In this document: in pieces, positions 31,800-41,518 of the stretch | How the letters are laid out: each line of letters starts with the position of its first letter | How positions within the stretch are numbered: the first letter of the stretch is position 1 | Assembly: GCF_013035425.1 (NCBI RefSeq) | Contig: NZ_WQHX01000006.1 | Location: 62,001-126,000, forward strand | Direction of reading: 5' to 3' | Source of the DNA: Ruegeria arenilitoris | GTDB taxonomy: Bacteria; Pseudomonadota; Alphaproteobacteria; Rhodobacterales; Rhodobacteraceae | DNA length: 64,000 nucleotides | Position numbers and translations under genes: made by a program | Notes under the pieces: model-generated | Databases searched by the model: none | What the model was told of the DNA's origin: nothing | Seen by the model: only the letters and a program-made list of their open reading frames with translations

Positions 31800-33886
31800 A
31801 CCGCCGCCTCCATATCCGGCCGTGCAAGACCCTTGTTTTCTGATACTACCTCGTGGTCACGATCAACAGCGACAGTGCTATGGACTAGCCCAAGCCACGC
31901 TTCGTGATCCTTGCGCACCTCTTCTGCGGGGATGGTGATTTCGTTGTTCGTGTCAAAACTCCAAACAATTAGCGCCAGGATCATCAAGATCGTCGTAAAG
32001 ATAACCAGCCACCAGATCCACCAAACCAAAGCGAACATCCAGATTCCGCTGAGCACGCAAAGTATGAAACCAATCCCGGTATTGCGAGGCACATCGATGT
32101 CCTCATAGGCATCCGGAGTTGGGTAAGCCACGCCGCGGCGTTTAGCTGCAGCAAAGTCATCCCTATCCCCGACTTGCGGGATTACCGCGAAATTATAGGG
32201 TGGGGGCGGCGACGGGATCGACCATTCCAACGTCCGCCCATCCCACGGATCACCGACAGGTACCCGGGATTTATCACGGTCCCGGATGCTGACCCAAAGT
32301 TGGATCAGGACCGAAAATAGACCGCAGGTAATGATAAGCGCGCCTATGATGGCTACGACCATAAAGGGTTGAAACGAAGGATCGCTGTAACTGAATGACC
32401 GGCGCGGCATTCCCATCAGACCTACGAAATATAAAGGCATGAAAGTCAGCAAGAACCCGACCGTCCAGCACAAAACTGAAACGCGGCCCCAAAACTCGTT
32501 CAACCGGAAACCAAAAGCTTTTGGGAACCAGTAATTATATGCAGCCAACATTCCGAACAACACGCCCGGCAACAGCACGTTATGGAAATGTGCGACAAGG
32601 AACAGAGTGTTATGAACCTGGTAGTCGACGGTTGGATTAGCCAAAATGACCCCGCTCAGCCCACCTATTACAAACAGCATCAGAAATGAAAGGCTGTACA
32701 ACATCGGCACCGAAAACCGGATTCTTCCACGATAAAGAGTCGCCATCCAATCGTAGACTTTCACCCCGGTTGGGATCGCGATCAGCATCGTGGCAATGCC
32801 AAACACAGCATTGATCAAGGCGCTTTGTCCCATTGTGAAAAAGTGGTGCAGCCAGACGGTAAAAGACAGCACAGCTATACACATCGTCGCGATAACCAGC
32901 GAGTTGTAACCATAAAGTCGCTTGGCTGAAAAAGTCGCAAATATCTCGGAATAAACTCCGTAAGCCGGCAAGACTAGCAGATAGACTTCGGGATGACCAA
33001 ACAGCCAAAAAAGGTTGGCATAGTTCATCATGTTGCCGCCCAGATCATTGGTGAAGAAATGAAAATCAAGATAACGATCGGCCGCCAACAAAAGTGCCGC
33101 CACACCCAAGGGAGGCATGGCAAAGATAATAAGGATTGAGCTGCTGATAATCGTCCAGCAGTACATTGGCAGACGCATGAACTTCATGCCGGGCGCCCGC
33201 AGTTTGTAAATAGTTACAGCAAAATTTATTCCTGTAAGTGTTGTGCCTACACCGGACACAACAATCGCCCAAATCCAATAGTCCGGACCGACGCCAGGAT
33301 TGAAAGCCGCCCCGGTAAAAGGTGGATACGCGGTCCAACCACCAGTAGAAAACTCTCCCACCACCAAGGACACCATAAGCATCATTCCTGCGGAAACAGT
33401 AAGGCCCAGCCCAATCTGATTCATCCGAGGGAAAGCAACGTCGCGAGCGCCAATCATCAGGGGGATCAGAAAATTCGCGACACCAAAGACAAAGGGCACC
33501 GCTACAAAGAAAATCATGATTGTCCCATGTGTACTGAACAATTCAGCGAAGTGTTCAGCTTCCAAAAACCCGTCCCCTGGCCCGGCAGCTTGCTGGGCGC
33601 GCATGGCAACACCTTCCAGTACTCCGCGGGCAAGCATTACAATCGCAAAGACAATGTACATTATGCCAATTTTTTTGTGATCGACGCTTGTCAGCCAGTC
33701 TCGCCAAAGAGGTCCCCAAAGTCGAAAACAGGTCAAAAGCCCGACCACAACGATGACTCCGATTACGACGATGGCAGCTGCCGCGTTCGCGACGATTTCA
33801 TTTGCGCTGGGGTTTTCAATCAAACCGGATACCGGAAAGGCATCCCAGCTTAGGCGGCCAAAAAAGCCTGAACCAGTGGAAGTCAT
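31796..33886 (-). CDS. cyoB: Cytochrome bo3 quinol oxidase subunit I
   Basis: 696-residue catalytic subunit of a quinol-oxidising heme-copper oxidase. Visible: the low-spin heme His in STHGTIMIFF, GHPEVYLLVLPAYG with the His-Tyr pair of the CuB site, the CuB HH in LHHFFTMG, and VAHFHNVL with heme ligands. Extra helices at both ends, as in CyoB, make it longer than cytochrome c oxidase subunit I. It reduces O2 with electrons from ubiquinol and pumps protons. Overlaps cyoA and cyoC by ATGA. Confidence 0.96.
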   Translation of the reverse strand: MTSTGSGFFGRLSWDAFPVSGLIENPSANEIVANAAAAIVVIGVIVVVGLLTCFRLWGPLWRDWLTSVDHKKIGIMYIVFAIVMLARGVLEGVAMRAQQAAGPGDGFLEAEHFAELFSTHGTIMIFFVAVPFVFGVANFLIPLMIGARDVAFPRMNQIGLGLTVSAGMMLMVSLVVGEFSTGGWTAYPPFTGAAFNPGVGPDYWIWAIVVSGVGTTLTGINFAVTIYKLRAPGMKFMRLPMYCWTIISSSILIIFAMPPLGVAALLLAADRYLDFHFFTNDLGGNMMNYANLFWLFGHPEVYLLVLPAYGVYSEIFATFSAKRLYGYNSLVIATMCIAVLSFTVWLHHFFTMGQSALINAVFGIATMLIAIPTGVKVYDWMATLYRGRIRFSVPMLYSLSFLMLFVIGGLSGVILANPTVDYQVHNTLFLVAHFHNVLLPGVLFGMLAAYNYWFPKAFGFRLNEFWGRVSVLCWTVGFLLTFMPLYFVGLMGMPRRSFSYSDPSFQPFMVVAIIGALIITCGLFSVLIQLWVSIRDRDKSRVPVGDPWDGRTLEWSIPSPPPPYNFAVIPQVGDRDDFAAAKRRGVAYPTPDAYEDIDVPRNTGIGFILCVLSGIWMFALVWWIWWLVIFTTILMILALIVWSFDTNNEITIPAEEVRKDHEAWLGLVHSTVAVDRDHEVVSENKGLARPDMEAAV

Positions 33887-34881
33887 TGGCTGATCTCCTC
33901 CCCGAACGCAGTGGTCCCGGGTTGCTGGTTCAACTGCAGGGGCTTCCCGCTGTGGTAGCGGCCCAAAATCGTGTGAAACAAATCATCGTCTTCTAAACTG
34001 AAATAGAGTGCATTGTCGGGCATGTCTGAATTGCCCAAATCAGCTTGTACCTCGTCTCGGTCCGTTCGCTTTGCAAGCGTCAGATAGGTGGGCGCGTCAA
34101 GCAAGATACCCTTGCTCCTCACAGTGTTGACCCAAGCATTGAAGTCTTCCTGTTGCATCGCCACAGTAGCGAATTTCTGCTTGGTAAAGCCGCGCCCATT
34201 ATATTGTGTGTTCTCTCCCTGCATTGTCTGGGGTGAATCCGCGACGAGGTGCAACTGAGTTGTCATTCCCGGCATCGCGTAGATTTGACCTGCTAGCGCC
34301 GGGATCATAAACGACTGCATCACCGTATCGGTCGTCAGACTCAAAGCTATTTGCTTTTTGACCGGAATCCCAAACTCGCCAACACTGGCGATGCCCAAAT
34401 CGGGATAGATGAACAACCATTTCCAATCCAACCCAACGACCTGCACACGCAGGGCCGGTTCTTCACCAAAGGGTGACGCGTATGGGTCCAGCCTGTGCGT
34501 CGCTTTCCAAAGATAATAAGACAGAATGGCCACTATCAGAACAGGTACACCCCACATCATGAATTCCAGTCCGGCCGAAAAATCCCAATCGGGTCGGTAG
34601 GTAGAGGTGCTGTTCTTGCGACGTCGGTACTTAATCACAATTAACGGGACAAGAACCAGAACTGGAACAACCGCTATCATTATTAGTGCCGTTGCACGCA
34701 GCAAATGGGTCTTTTGTACTGCCGCAATAGGCCCTTGCGGCTTCATGAAACTATCGCTTGCGCCGGCTATTTGAACCGATGCTAGGAATGCTGCAGCGGC
34801 AACCAGTATCAGCGCCATTGCAATGGGCATTTTGGATATCCGCAAGCCTGCCTGCCCCTCTGAGTTCTCGATTTCGGTCAA
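33883..34881 (-). CDS. cyoA: Cytochrome bo3 quinol oxidase subunit II
   Basis: 332 residues: signal/anchor helix near 18-38, a second membrane region (about 60-85 and 105-125) and a periplasmic cupredoxin domain. The CuA cysteines of cytochrome c oxidase are absent (no Cys in the PGMTTQLHLVADSP region), which marks a quinol oxidase. No lipobox Cys is seen either, unlike E. coli CyoA. First gene of cyoABCD. Met at residue 18 is an alternative start. Divergent from the transglycosylase gene, with 89 bp between. Confidence 0.93.
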   Translation of the reverse strand: MTEIENSEGQAGLRISKMPIAMALILVAAAAFLASVQIAGASDSFMKPQGPIAAVQKTHLLRATALIMIAVVPVLVLVPLIVIKYRRRKNSTSTYRPDWDFSAGLEFMMWGVPVLIVAILSYYLWKATHRLDPYASPFGEEPALRVQVVGLDWKWLFIYPDLGIASVGEFGIPVKKQIALSLTTDTVMQSFMIPALAGQIYAMPGMTTQLHLVADSPQTMQGENTQYNGRGFTKQKFATVAMQQEDFNAWVNTVRSKGILLDAPTYLTLAKRTDRDEVQADLGNSDMPDNALYFSLEDDDLFHTILGRYHSGKPLQLNQQPGTTAFGEEISQ

Positions 34882-34970
34882 CTATCGACAGAGTTGGCAG
34901 AATTCTCAAGGATTTTTCAAATCTTACCATATCAGTTGACATAGGGGCTCGCACCAGAGACACCGGAAGC

Positions 34971-36206
34971 ATGCGTTTATTTGCGATTATCATCGGTCTG
35001 ATCTTTAGCGCTACGACGGCTTACCCACAGGATCGAACCGCGGTGGAAAGGCAATTCCAGACTTGGTTGCAAAATACAATTGGTCCTGTAGCTAGGGAAA
35101 ATGGGATTTCCGAAAGAACGCTGAACCAAGCCTTCGCAGGCATTACATTGAACTGGAAACTGCCTGATCTGATTCCTCCCGGGAGTCAGGCAACAACACC
35201 CAAAACCCAGAAACAGGCGGAATTCGGTTCGCCGGGGCGGTACTTTAACGCAAACTCGGTTAAGGGTGCAGCTTCGGTCGGGAGAAAGATGGCTCAACGT
35301 CATGCTGCCACTTTAGCTAGGGTTGAAAGGCAAACCGGCGTGCCTGAACGTATCATATTGGCGATTTGGGGACGAGAGAGTGGATATGGGCAAGTTCCAA
35401 TTCGCCATGATGCGTTTCAAGTTCTGGCAACGAAGGCATTCATGAGCACTCGCGCGGAATATTTCACAGGTGAACTGATCGCCGCGCTTAAAATAGCAGA
35501 GGATAGGCACACCCCCGCGCACGGGTTGAAAAGCAGCTGGGCTGGGGCATTGGGGCAGCCGCAGTTCATGCCCTCAAGTTTTCTCAAGTATGCAGCGGAC
35601 GGAACGGGAGATGGCCGCGCTGACATCTGGAACTCACCCGAGGATACAATAGCCTCAATCGCGAATTATCTGATGCAACACGGCTGGGTGTCCGGACGGG
35701 ACTGGGGTTTTGAAGTATTGGTGCCCGAGAACGTAACATGTGCGCTTGAAGGTCCCGATCAAGGTCGCCCAATCCGCGATTGGGTAGCCGATGGGGTAAA
35801 AAGGGTATCAGGTCGCCCGTTTCCTGCCCACGAATTGATTGCCGAAGGATATCTTATGATGCCAGCCGGCAGGAATGGACCTGCCTTCTTAGTTACCCCG
35901 AACTTTTATGTTTTGAAGGACTACAACACCAGCGATCTTTACGCTCTTTTCGTGGGCCATGTAGGTGACCGGATAGAATTTGGCGTAGGCGATTTCAGCG
36001 GTGATTGGGGTAATGTTGGTGGGCTTTACAGATCCGACATTGCAGCTATGCAAAGAGCATTGGAAGACATGGGGCATGATGTCGGTGGCGTGGATGGTCT
36101 ACCTGGATACAAAACCCGACGATCGATCGGGCGGTGGCAACAGGCCACTGGCCAGGAACCCACGTGTTTTCCAAAAATCGAAATGAAAGCCCACTTAATT
36201 CCCTAA
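34971..36206 (+). CDS. Lytic murein transglycosylase (MltB family) with peptidoglycan-binding domain
   Basis: 411 residues: signal peptide (cleavage near TTAYPQ), MltB-type SLT domain (about 30-320) with the catalytic Glu in IWGRESGYG and the AGALGQPQFMPSSFLKYA block, then a C-terminal PG_binding_1 domain (about 345-405, SDIAAMQRALEDMGHDVGGVDG). It cleaves the glycan strands of murein in the periplasm, leaving 1,6-anhydroMurNAc ends. Start at 34971 follows GGAAG; a longer frame reaching back into cyoA is rejected. Confidence 0.92.
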   Translation: MRLFAIIIGLIFSATTAYPQDRTAVERQFQTWLQNTIGPVARENGISERTLNQAFAGITLNWKLPDLIPPGSQATTPKTQKQAEFGSPGRYFNANSVKGAASVGRKMAQRHAATLARVERQTGVPERIILAIWGRESGYGQVPIRHDAFQVLATKAFMSTRAEYFTGELIAALKIAEDRHTPAHGLKSSWAGALGQPQFMPSSFLKYAADGTGDGRADIWNSPEDTIASIANYLMQHGWVSGRDWGFEVLVPENVTCALEGPDQGRPIRDWVADGVKRVSGRPFPAHELIAEGYLMMPAGRNGPAFLVTPNFYVLKDYNTSDLYALFVGHVGDRIEFGVGDFSGDWGNVGGLYRSDIAAMQRALEDMGHDVGGVDGLPGYKTRRSIGRWQQATGQEPTCFPKIEMKAHLIP

Positions 36207-36531
36207 TATCGGGCCCATAAACCTGAATGGAGTTTCGAAGAAACCCGGAGGTTACAGAAATACTGGAACCGGTAGCCTGCATCTTTCGCAATTGCCATGG
36301 AGCATTAGTTCGATGAAACGATTGTTGCTCACGTCTGATCAAGTTCTTCCAAGGCTGCAGTTCGGATTTTGGCGCAACATCTGCCTTTGACTCGCATAGC
36401 GGGCGATGGCAGGTTCTAAACTGTTGATGCCTGAAATGGCGAGTGAGATTGATTGATACGGCTGGGCGTCTTATGAGTGGGCGCCGGCCATTTTGCAAAA
36501 TGCCGGATTACGTTCGAGTTTGAGAGGTCAC
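36207..36531. other. 325-bp intergenic region upstream of galU
   Basis: No convincing gene on either strand; the minus-strand frame here has no coding character. It contains a perfect 14-bp palindrome just before galU, listed separately, and the galU ribosome site (GAGAGG near 36522). Confidence 0.5.
36489..36502. promoter_or_regulatory. Perfect 14-bp palindrome before galU, candidate operator
   Basis: CATTTTGCAAAATG, a perfect dyad centred 37 bp before the galU ATG. The size and symmetry suit a dimeric repressor or activator; which one is unknown. Confidence 0.4.
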
Positions 36532-37425
36532 ATGGCACGCAAAGTCACCAAGGCGATATTCCCAGTGGCGGGATTGGGTACGCGTTTTTTGCCGGCAACA
36601 AAATCTGTGCCAAAAGAGATTATGACGTTGGTCGACAGGCCGCTGGTCCAATACGCAATCGATGAAGCCCGCGCTGCTGGGATCAAAGAGTTTATCTTTG
36701 TGACGTCCCGCGGAAAATCTGCGCTTGAGGATTACTTCGACCACAACTTGGTCCTTGAACAGGAACTAAAGGCCAAGGGAAAAAGCGAACTGCTGGAAAC
36801 CCTGAACGCGACGAATATGGAAAGCGGAGCCATCGCTTACATCCGTCAACACAAAGCCCTGGGATTGGGTCACGCTGTTTGGTGCGCCCGACGCTTGATT
36901 GGTGACGAACCCTTTGCAGTCATGTTGCCAGATGATGTCATCGCAGCGAGCAAACCTTGCCTACAGCAGATGATAGAAGCTTATGAGGAAACCGGTGGCA
37001 ACATGGTCGCCGCCATGGAAGTTCCAAACGAAAGAACAAGCTCTTACGGGATTCTGGACGTGGGCGACAATGTCGGCACCGTAGTACGGGCCAGAGATAT
37101 GATTGAAAAACCAGACCCGAAAGTTGCTCCATCGAACCTTGCTGTTATTGGTCGTTATGTGCTGGGCCCGTCTGTCCTGTACAATTTAAATAAAAAGAAG
37201 CAAGGCAGCGGTGGTGAAATACAACTGACTGATGCAATTGCGGAAGATATCAGTAACGGCGTTCCCGTATTTGGATACAAATTTGATGGTCAACGCTTTG
37301 ACTGCGGCTCCAAGTCGGGTTTTCTACAGGCAACCGTTGCGTTCGCCCTAGCGCGTGAAGAGTTGCGCGACGATCTGCATCAATATCTGCAAGATGTCAT
37401 CGCCTCGGACAAAGCCGCTCAATAG
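36532..37425 (+). CDS. galU: UTP-glucose-1-phosphate uridylyltransferase
   Basis: 297-residue nucleotidyltransferase making UDP-glucose from UTP and glucose-1-P. Visible: the nucleotide loop FPVAGLGTRFLPATKSVPKE, LPDDV metal site, EKP in MIEKPDP and GGEIQLTDAI. Start at the ATG at 36532 after GAGAGG; an upstream Met at 36493 adds residues outside the family. UDP-glucose feeds exopolysaccharide and osmolyte synthesis. Followed after 72 bp by the mannose-1-P guanylyltransferase in the same direction, so a small sugar-nucleotide cluster. Confidence 0.95.
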   Translation: MARKVTKAIFPVAGLGTRFLPATKSVPKEIMTLVDRPLVQYAIDEARAAGIKEFIFVTSRGKSALEDYFDHNLVLEQELKAKGKSELLETLNATNMESGAIAYIRQHKALGLGHAVWCARRLIGDEPFAVMLPDDVIAASKPCLQQMIEAYEETGGNMVAAMEVPNERTSSYGILDVGDNVGTVVRARDMIEKPDPKVAPSNLAVIGRYVLGPSVLYNLNKKKQGSGGEIQLTDAIAEDISNGVPVFGYKFDGQRFDCGSKSGFLQATVAFALAREELRDDLHQYLQDVIASDKAAQ

Positions 37426-37497
37426 CGCAAATTTCTTCAGTTGTTTGTCGGCAATAGCGATACTTCTAGGGATTGTTGATCAAAGGGAATGGATACT

Positions 37498-38934
37498 ATG
37501 AGTAACGTCTACCCGGTTATCCTGTGTGGAGGGTCGGGCACGCGCCTTTGGCCATTGTCTCGCAAGAGTTATCCCAAACAATTCGTTCCATTGATTGGCG
37601 AGACGAGCCTACTACAACAATGCGCTGAACGGCTGAAAGGCCCAAACCACGAGCCCTACTCTAACCCTTTGATTTTAACCAATGAAGTCTTCCGGTTCAT
37701 TGTTCCTGAACAATTGGCTGAAGTTGGCGTTGATCCTGGTCCGGTTTTGATAGAACCCAATGGTCGCAACACGGCTCCGGCCGTGCTAGCTGCAGCTTTG
37801 TATCTTGCCGCTGAAAATCCAGAAGCAATCATGTTGGTTGCGCCTTCAGATCACGTTCTACCAGACACATCAGCATTTCATAATGCCGTTGAAGAAGGAT
37901 TACGTGCCGTTTCAGAACGTCAGGAACTAGTTACGTTCGGTATCACTCCAGATCGACCAGAGACAGGTTATGGTTACCTGAAACTCAGCCATGCTCCTGA
38001 CAAATCTGGCGCGGCAGTTCCATTGGAACGGTTTATTGAAAAACCGGATGCCGAAAACGCCAAGTCCATGGTGGCTGATGGTACCTATTTGTGGAATTCC
38101 GGCATCTTTCTGTTCGCGGTCAGGGACATTCTTGCAGCCTATGAAGAGCACGCACAGAATCTAATTAACCCAGTTCGGCAGGCGGTCGAAGATGCCCGGA
38201 CCGATCTGGGTTTCTTACGTTTGGACCAAAAGGCTTGGGACACGATTGAGAACATCTCAATAGACTACGCGGTAATGGAAAAGTCCAATAATCTCAGCGT
38301 GGTACCCTATACGGCAGGTTGGTCCGACGTGGGTAGTTGGTCGGCGGTTCAGGAATTGGGCAAGCCGGATGCGGATGGCGTTGCGACCATGGGCGAAGTC
38401 ACCACGATTGACTGCCGCAATGTTTTGGTTCGTTCAGAATCAGACGCTCAAGAGGTGGTCGCTCTGGGACTAGAGAACATGATAACCGTAGCTATGCCAG
38501 ACGCCGTGTTGGTTGCCAGTATGGATCGGGCACAAGATGTCAAACTGGCCGTTGAAGCCCTTAAGGCAAAAGGTGCAAAACAAGCCGAAGCTTTGCCAGT
38601 GGATCATCGGCCATGGGGCTGGTTCGAAAGCCTGGTGATTGGCGACCGTTTTCAGGTCAAACGCATTCATGTTCACCCTGGCGCCGCATTGAGCCTTCAG
38701 TCACACCACCACCGTTCAGAGCACTGGATTGTGGTGGAGGGAACTGCCGAAGTAACGATCGGCGAGAACATACAGCTCGTTTCGGAAAATCAATCGGTAT
38801 ACATCCCGCTTGGGGCCAAGCACCGAATGAAAAACCCAGGCAAGGTGCCAATGGTGCTGATCGAAGTGCAGACAGGCAGTTACTTGGGTGAAGACGACAT
38901 TATTCGATACGAAGACGTATATGCTCGTAGCTGA
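37498..38934 (+). CDS. manC: Mannose-1-phosphate guanylyltransferase / mannose-6-phosphate isomerase
   Basis: 478-residue bifunctional enzyme: GDP-mannose pyrophosphorylase domain (about 1-345; CGGSGTRLWPLSR, FIEKPD, NSGIFLF) and a C-terminal cupin phosphomannose isomerase domain (about 365-478; HVHPGAALSLQSHHHRSEHW, metal His cluster and IPLGAKHRMKNPG). It leads from fructose-6-P through mannose-6-P to GDP-mannose for surface polysaccharide, with the phosphomannomutase encoded elsewhere. Start: ATG at 37498 has AAAGGGA about 9 bp upstream; the ATG at 37489 sits right on that site. Confidence 0.94.
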   Translation: MSNVYPVILCGGSGTRLWPLSRKSYPKQFVPLIGETSLLQQCAERLKGPNHEPYSNPLILTNEVFRFIVPEQLAEVGVDPGPVLIEPNGRNTAPAVLAAALYLAAENPEAIMLVAPSDHVLPDTSAFHNAVEEGLRAVSERQELVTFGITPDRPETGYGYLKLSHAPDKSGAAVPLERFIEKPDAENAKSMVADGTYLWNSGIFLFAVRDILAAYEEHAQNLINPVRQAVEDARTDLGFLRLDQKAWDTIENISIDYAVMEKSNNLSVVPYTAGWSDVGSWSAVQELGKPDADGVATMGEVTTIDCRNVLVRSESDAQEVVALGLENMITVAMPDAVLVASMDRAQDVKLAVEALKAKGAKQAEALPVDHRPWGWFESLVIGDRFQVKRIHVHPGAALSLQSHHHRSEHWIVVEGTAEVTIGENIQLVSENQSVYIPLGAKHRMKNPGKVPMVLIEVQTGSYLGEDDIIRYEDVYARS

Positions 38935-39153
38935 TACCGTCGAAACTAGTACCCAAAAATTCGAATCAATTTGTTAGAGGCAATTTTCTCTATTGGAAAC
39001 AATGGGCAATTTATCAAGTTTTTGTCTTCATTTCTGCACTTAAGACGTAAACGAAATCTTCCCAAGGCGTTCGGCCAAATCAGACCAGATTCACGCGATG
39101 TCAGGCAAATTGGCACAGATCAATGTCTGGCCATAGCCACAGGAGGACGCCGC

Positions 39154-40230
39154 GTGCCGCAGAACACACCTAGATTGAACCTACCATTCCTACAACCTTC
39201 CCAGGCGCAGAAACATGTCACGCACAACGAAGCCCTGCGCAAGCTCGATCTAACCGTGCAACTTTCCCTTACGTCTCTGAACTCCATCACGCCGCCTGCT
39301 GTTCCAAATCAGGGTGACATCCACGCGCTTGGGGCAACACCAACGGGCGATTGGACGGGACATGCCGGAAAGCTTGCTGCGTGGATCGATACAGCCTGGC
39401 ATTTCGTAGCACCCGAAACCGGATGGCTCGCATGGGATCTTTCGTCGGGCAGTCTCAAGGTCTGGGATGGATCCCTTTGGATTGACCCGCCTATCTCCAC
39501 GGACAACTTGCCCGGAGTTGGTGTCGGAACGGACCATGACAGTACAAATAAACTGTCAGTGCGCGGAGCAGCCACATTACTCAGCCACGAAGGCCATGGT
39601 CACCAATTGAAAATCAACAAGGCGAACGCGGGCGAGACCGCCTCCTTGTTGTTTCAGTCCAACTGGACAGGTCATGCCGAAATGGGCTTGTCAGGAAGCA
39701 CAGGATTTTCAGTCAAGGTATCTGCAGATGGTGACACTTGGAATGAGGCCTTGCGGTTCGACCCCGCAACAGGGCTGGCTAGCGGGTCAGCAGTTCAAGC
39801 CAGCGCCAACGACACCACAGCCGGACGCCTGATGCGGGCGGACTACGGATTCGGACCAGGAAATCTGTTGGGAACAGTTTCAGAACTTGCTGGTGCGCCG
39901 ACAGGCGCAGTGATCGAACGCGGCGGTAATGCAAGCGGCGATTACGTTCGTTTCGCCGACGGCACACAAATCTGCTCGGGGAGTTTAAGTGCCGTTACTT
40001 GCCAGACGCCAGAAGGCTCCCTTTTTGCAAGCCAGACATCCAACTGGACATTTCCCATGGCCTTCGCGGCTGATTCTACTCCAGCGGTCAGCGGTAATGG
40101 AGGAGTATCCGGAAGATTCCTTGGATGCGATGCACCATCAACGACACAGGTAGTTATCAAAGTATTGTCCACCATCGCAGATGCCACTGAGGCAGCCCCG
40201 ACAGTTCTTGCCCTAGGCCGGTGGTATTAA
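39154..40230 (+). CDS. DUF2793 domain protein
   Basis: 358 residues. A GTG at 39154 preceded by a perfect AGGAGG (39141-39146) is preferred over an ATG 183 bases earlier, and gives a family-like start (TPRLNLPFLQPSQAQKHVTHNEAL). The DUF2793 domain (about 5-95; GDWTGHAGKLAAWID, GWLAWDLSSGSLKVWDGSLW) is common in Rhodobacterales, often near phage-tail or gene-transfer-agent-like genes, but no phage genes are seen here. The rest is Gly/Ser/Thr/Ala rich with beta-type repeats, suggesting a surface or tail-fibre-like protein. Function unknown. Convergent with the next gene, 4-bp overlap. Confidence 0.8.
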   Translation: MPQNTPRLNLPFLQPSQAQKHVTHNEALRKLDLTVQLSLTSLNSITPPAVPNQGDIHALGATPTGDWTGHAGKLAAWIDTAWHFVAPETGWLAWDLSSGSLKVWDGSLWIDPPISTDNLPGVGVGTDHDSTNKLSVRGAATLLSHEGHGHQLKINKANAGETASLLFQSNWTGHAEMGLSGSTGFSVKVSADGDTWNEALRFDPATGLASGSAVQASANDTTAGRLMRADYGFGPGNLLGTVSELAGAPTGAVIERGGNASGDYVRFADGTQICSGSLSAVTCQTPEGSLFASQTSNWTFPMAFAADSTPAVSGNGGVSGRFLGCDAPSTTQVVIKVLSTIADATEAAPTVLALGRWY

Positions 40231-41342
40231 TCTTGTCGCAAAACCGGATCACTCCCGGCGGCTGATAAATCAGCGGTCCAGACCCTGTAACGTCCTTGAC
40301 CAGTTACCTCGCGGATAAGGTCTCGTTGCACAAACAAATCCAGGTTTCTTTGGATTGTAGCTCGGGACGCCTTTGTCAGCTCTGCGGCAAGTGGGGCTGA
40401 CACCATCGGCCATGCCCTCAACGCGTCGACTAAAACTGGCGGGGTTCGGCCGCTCAGGTCGCGCGTCAAGTCACGCGCGCGATCCTCCCAAACAGCTACG
40501 CGTTCAAGATGCAACAACGCGGCCAACACTGCTTGTCCTGCGCCTTGTATCCAGGCTGCCAGCCTCTCGTGTGGCTGACCGGATCCGCGCAGCGCAGAGG
40601 GCCCAGACAAGGCCAGCGGCATGAACGTGGCACCACCCCGCCCCATCGTCGCACTGTGACGGGCTGCGATGACAGCCGCTTCGGTATCTTGACCGACTCT
40701 TTCGGACAATGCGCGCCAAGCGTGAAAGGAAATCGCAGCCTGCGTAACCGGATGCAAACTGAATGCGTCATGCATTACATCTGCGAGATCGGCAACCGCC
40801 TCGGGGGTGTCTTCGACACCTTGTGCCTGCCGGTCCAGAAAGGAAGTCAGACCGGACCTCCAGCCACCTTCGGAGGGACCTGCACCCTGAGCAAGGCGAC
40901 GCACCGCCCATCCAGCGCGAAACAGGGCTTGCGAGTCGTCAGCCGTAGCTCCGATGCGTAAACCACACCATAAAGCCAATCGGTCTACACCAATACGATC
41001 CCCGGTCCACCAACCAAGATCCGAAACGTCCATCAACGCTAATCGGTGCACCCAGCCTTTAGGTCCGTTCCGCAACCTTTCGTCCAATGCTCCGAACGTC
41101 ACCGCCAGTTCTGCCAGTTCCGACGATAGCTCCGCCTGTGCAGTACGCCAGTCGCGTGGGTCGAACAGCATTTGGCGATCAACCCGAGGCCCAGGCGGAA
41201 GGAAGTTATCCTGTCCCTGATTTTCGGGAGGTGGAATAAACCATAGGTCATCCTCGTCGGCCTCATCTGTATCATAGATACTGCGCGGACCTTCATCCGC
41301 TTTGTCCTCATCAGTATCTGGATAGGTAGGTATTGGCTTCAT
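40227..41342 (-). CDS. DUF1612-like helix-turn-helix protein
   Basis: 371 residues. The middle (about 75-180; GALDERLRNGPKGW, DRLALWCGLRIGATADDSQALFRAGWAVRRLA) resembles DUF1612/RHE_PN00001 proteins known from rhizobial replicons, and the end (about 315-365; ALRAWPMVSAPLAAELTKASRATIQRNLDLF) is a helix-turn-helix. The N-terminal 50 residues are acidic and Pro-rich. A GTG at 41408 would add 22 residues; the ATG at 41342 has GAGGG just upstream. DNA binding is likely, target unknown. Confidence 0.75.
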   Translation of the reverse strand: MKPIPTYPDTDEDKADEGPRSIYDTDEADEDDLWFIPPPENQGQDNFLPPGPRVDRQMLFDPRDWRTAQAELSSELAELAVTFGALDERLRNGPKGWVHRLALMDVSDLGWWTGDRIGVDRLALWCGLRIGATADDSQALFRAGWAVRRLAQGAGPSEGGWRSGLTSFLDRQAQGVEDTPEAVADLADVMHDAFSLHPVTQAAISFHAWRALSERVGQDTEAAVIAARHSATMGRGGATFMPLALSGPSALRGSGQPHERLAAWIQGAGQAVLAALLHLERVAVWEDRARDLTRDLSGRTPPVLVDALRAWPMVSAPLAAELTKASRATIQRNLDLFVQRDLIREVTGQGRYRVWTADLSAAGSDPVLRQD

Positions 41343-41518
41343 ACCCTCTATTCTTCGGACATTTTCGAACGTTAACAAGGGATTTTCTAGTTTGAAGCTG
41401 GCAGTCACTTAAATCACTTTTAGCCTGCCAAACCTGATATTACCTTTAAATGAAAGCGTAATACGGGTCGCGCACGAGTTGCATGGTTGGACGAACATTC
41501 TAATTCTGCTCGATTAAA

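Noticed and set aside
36046-36498. 150-residue minus-strand ORF before galU
   Set aside because: Overlaps the end of the transglycosylase gene; residue composition is Arg/His/Pro rich without domain likeness, no ribosome site.
39154-41342. Prophage or gene transfer agent remnant
   Set aside because: DUF2793 proteins can accompany phage-like clusters, but no capsid, terminase, tail or integrase gene is visible on either side.
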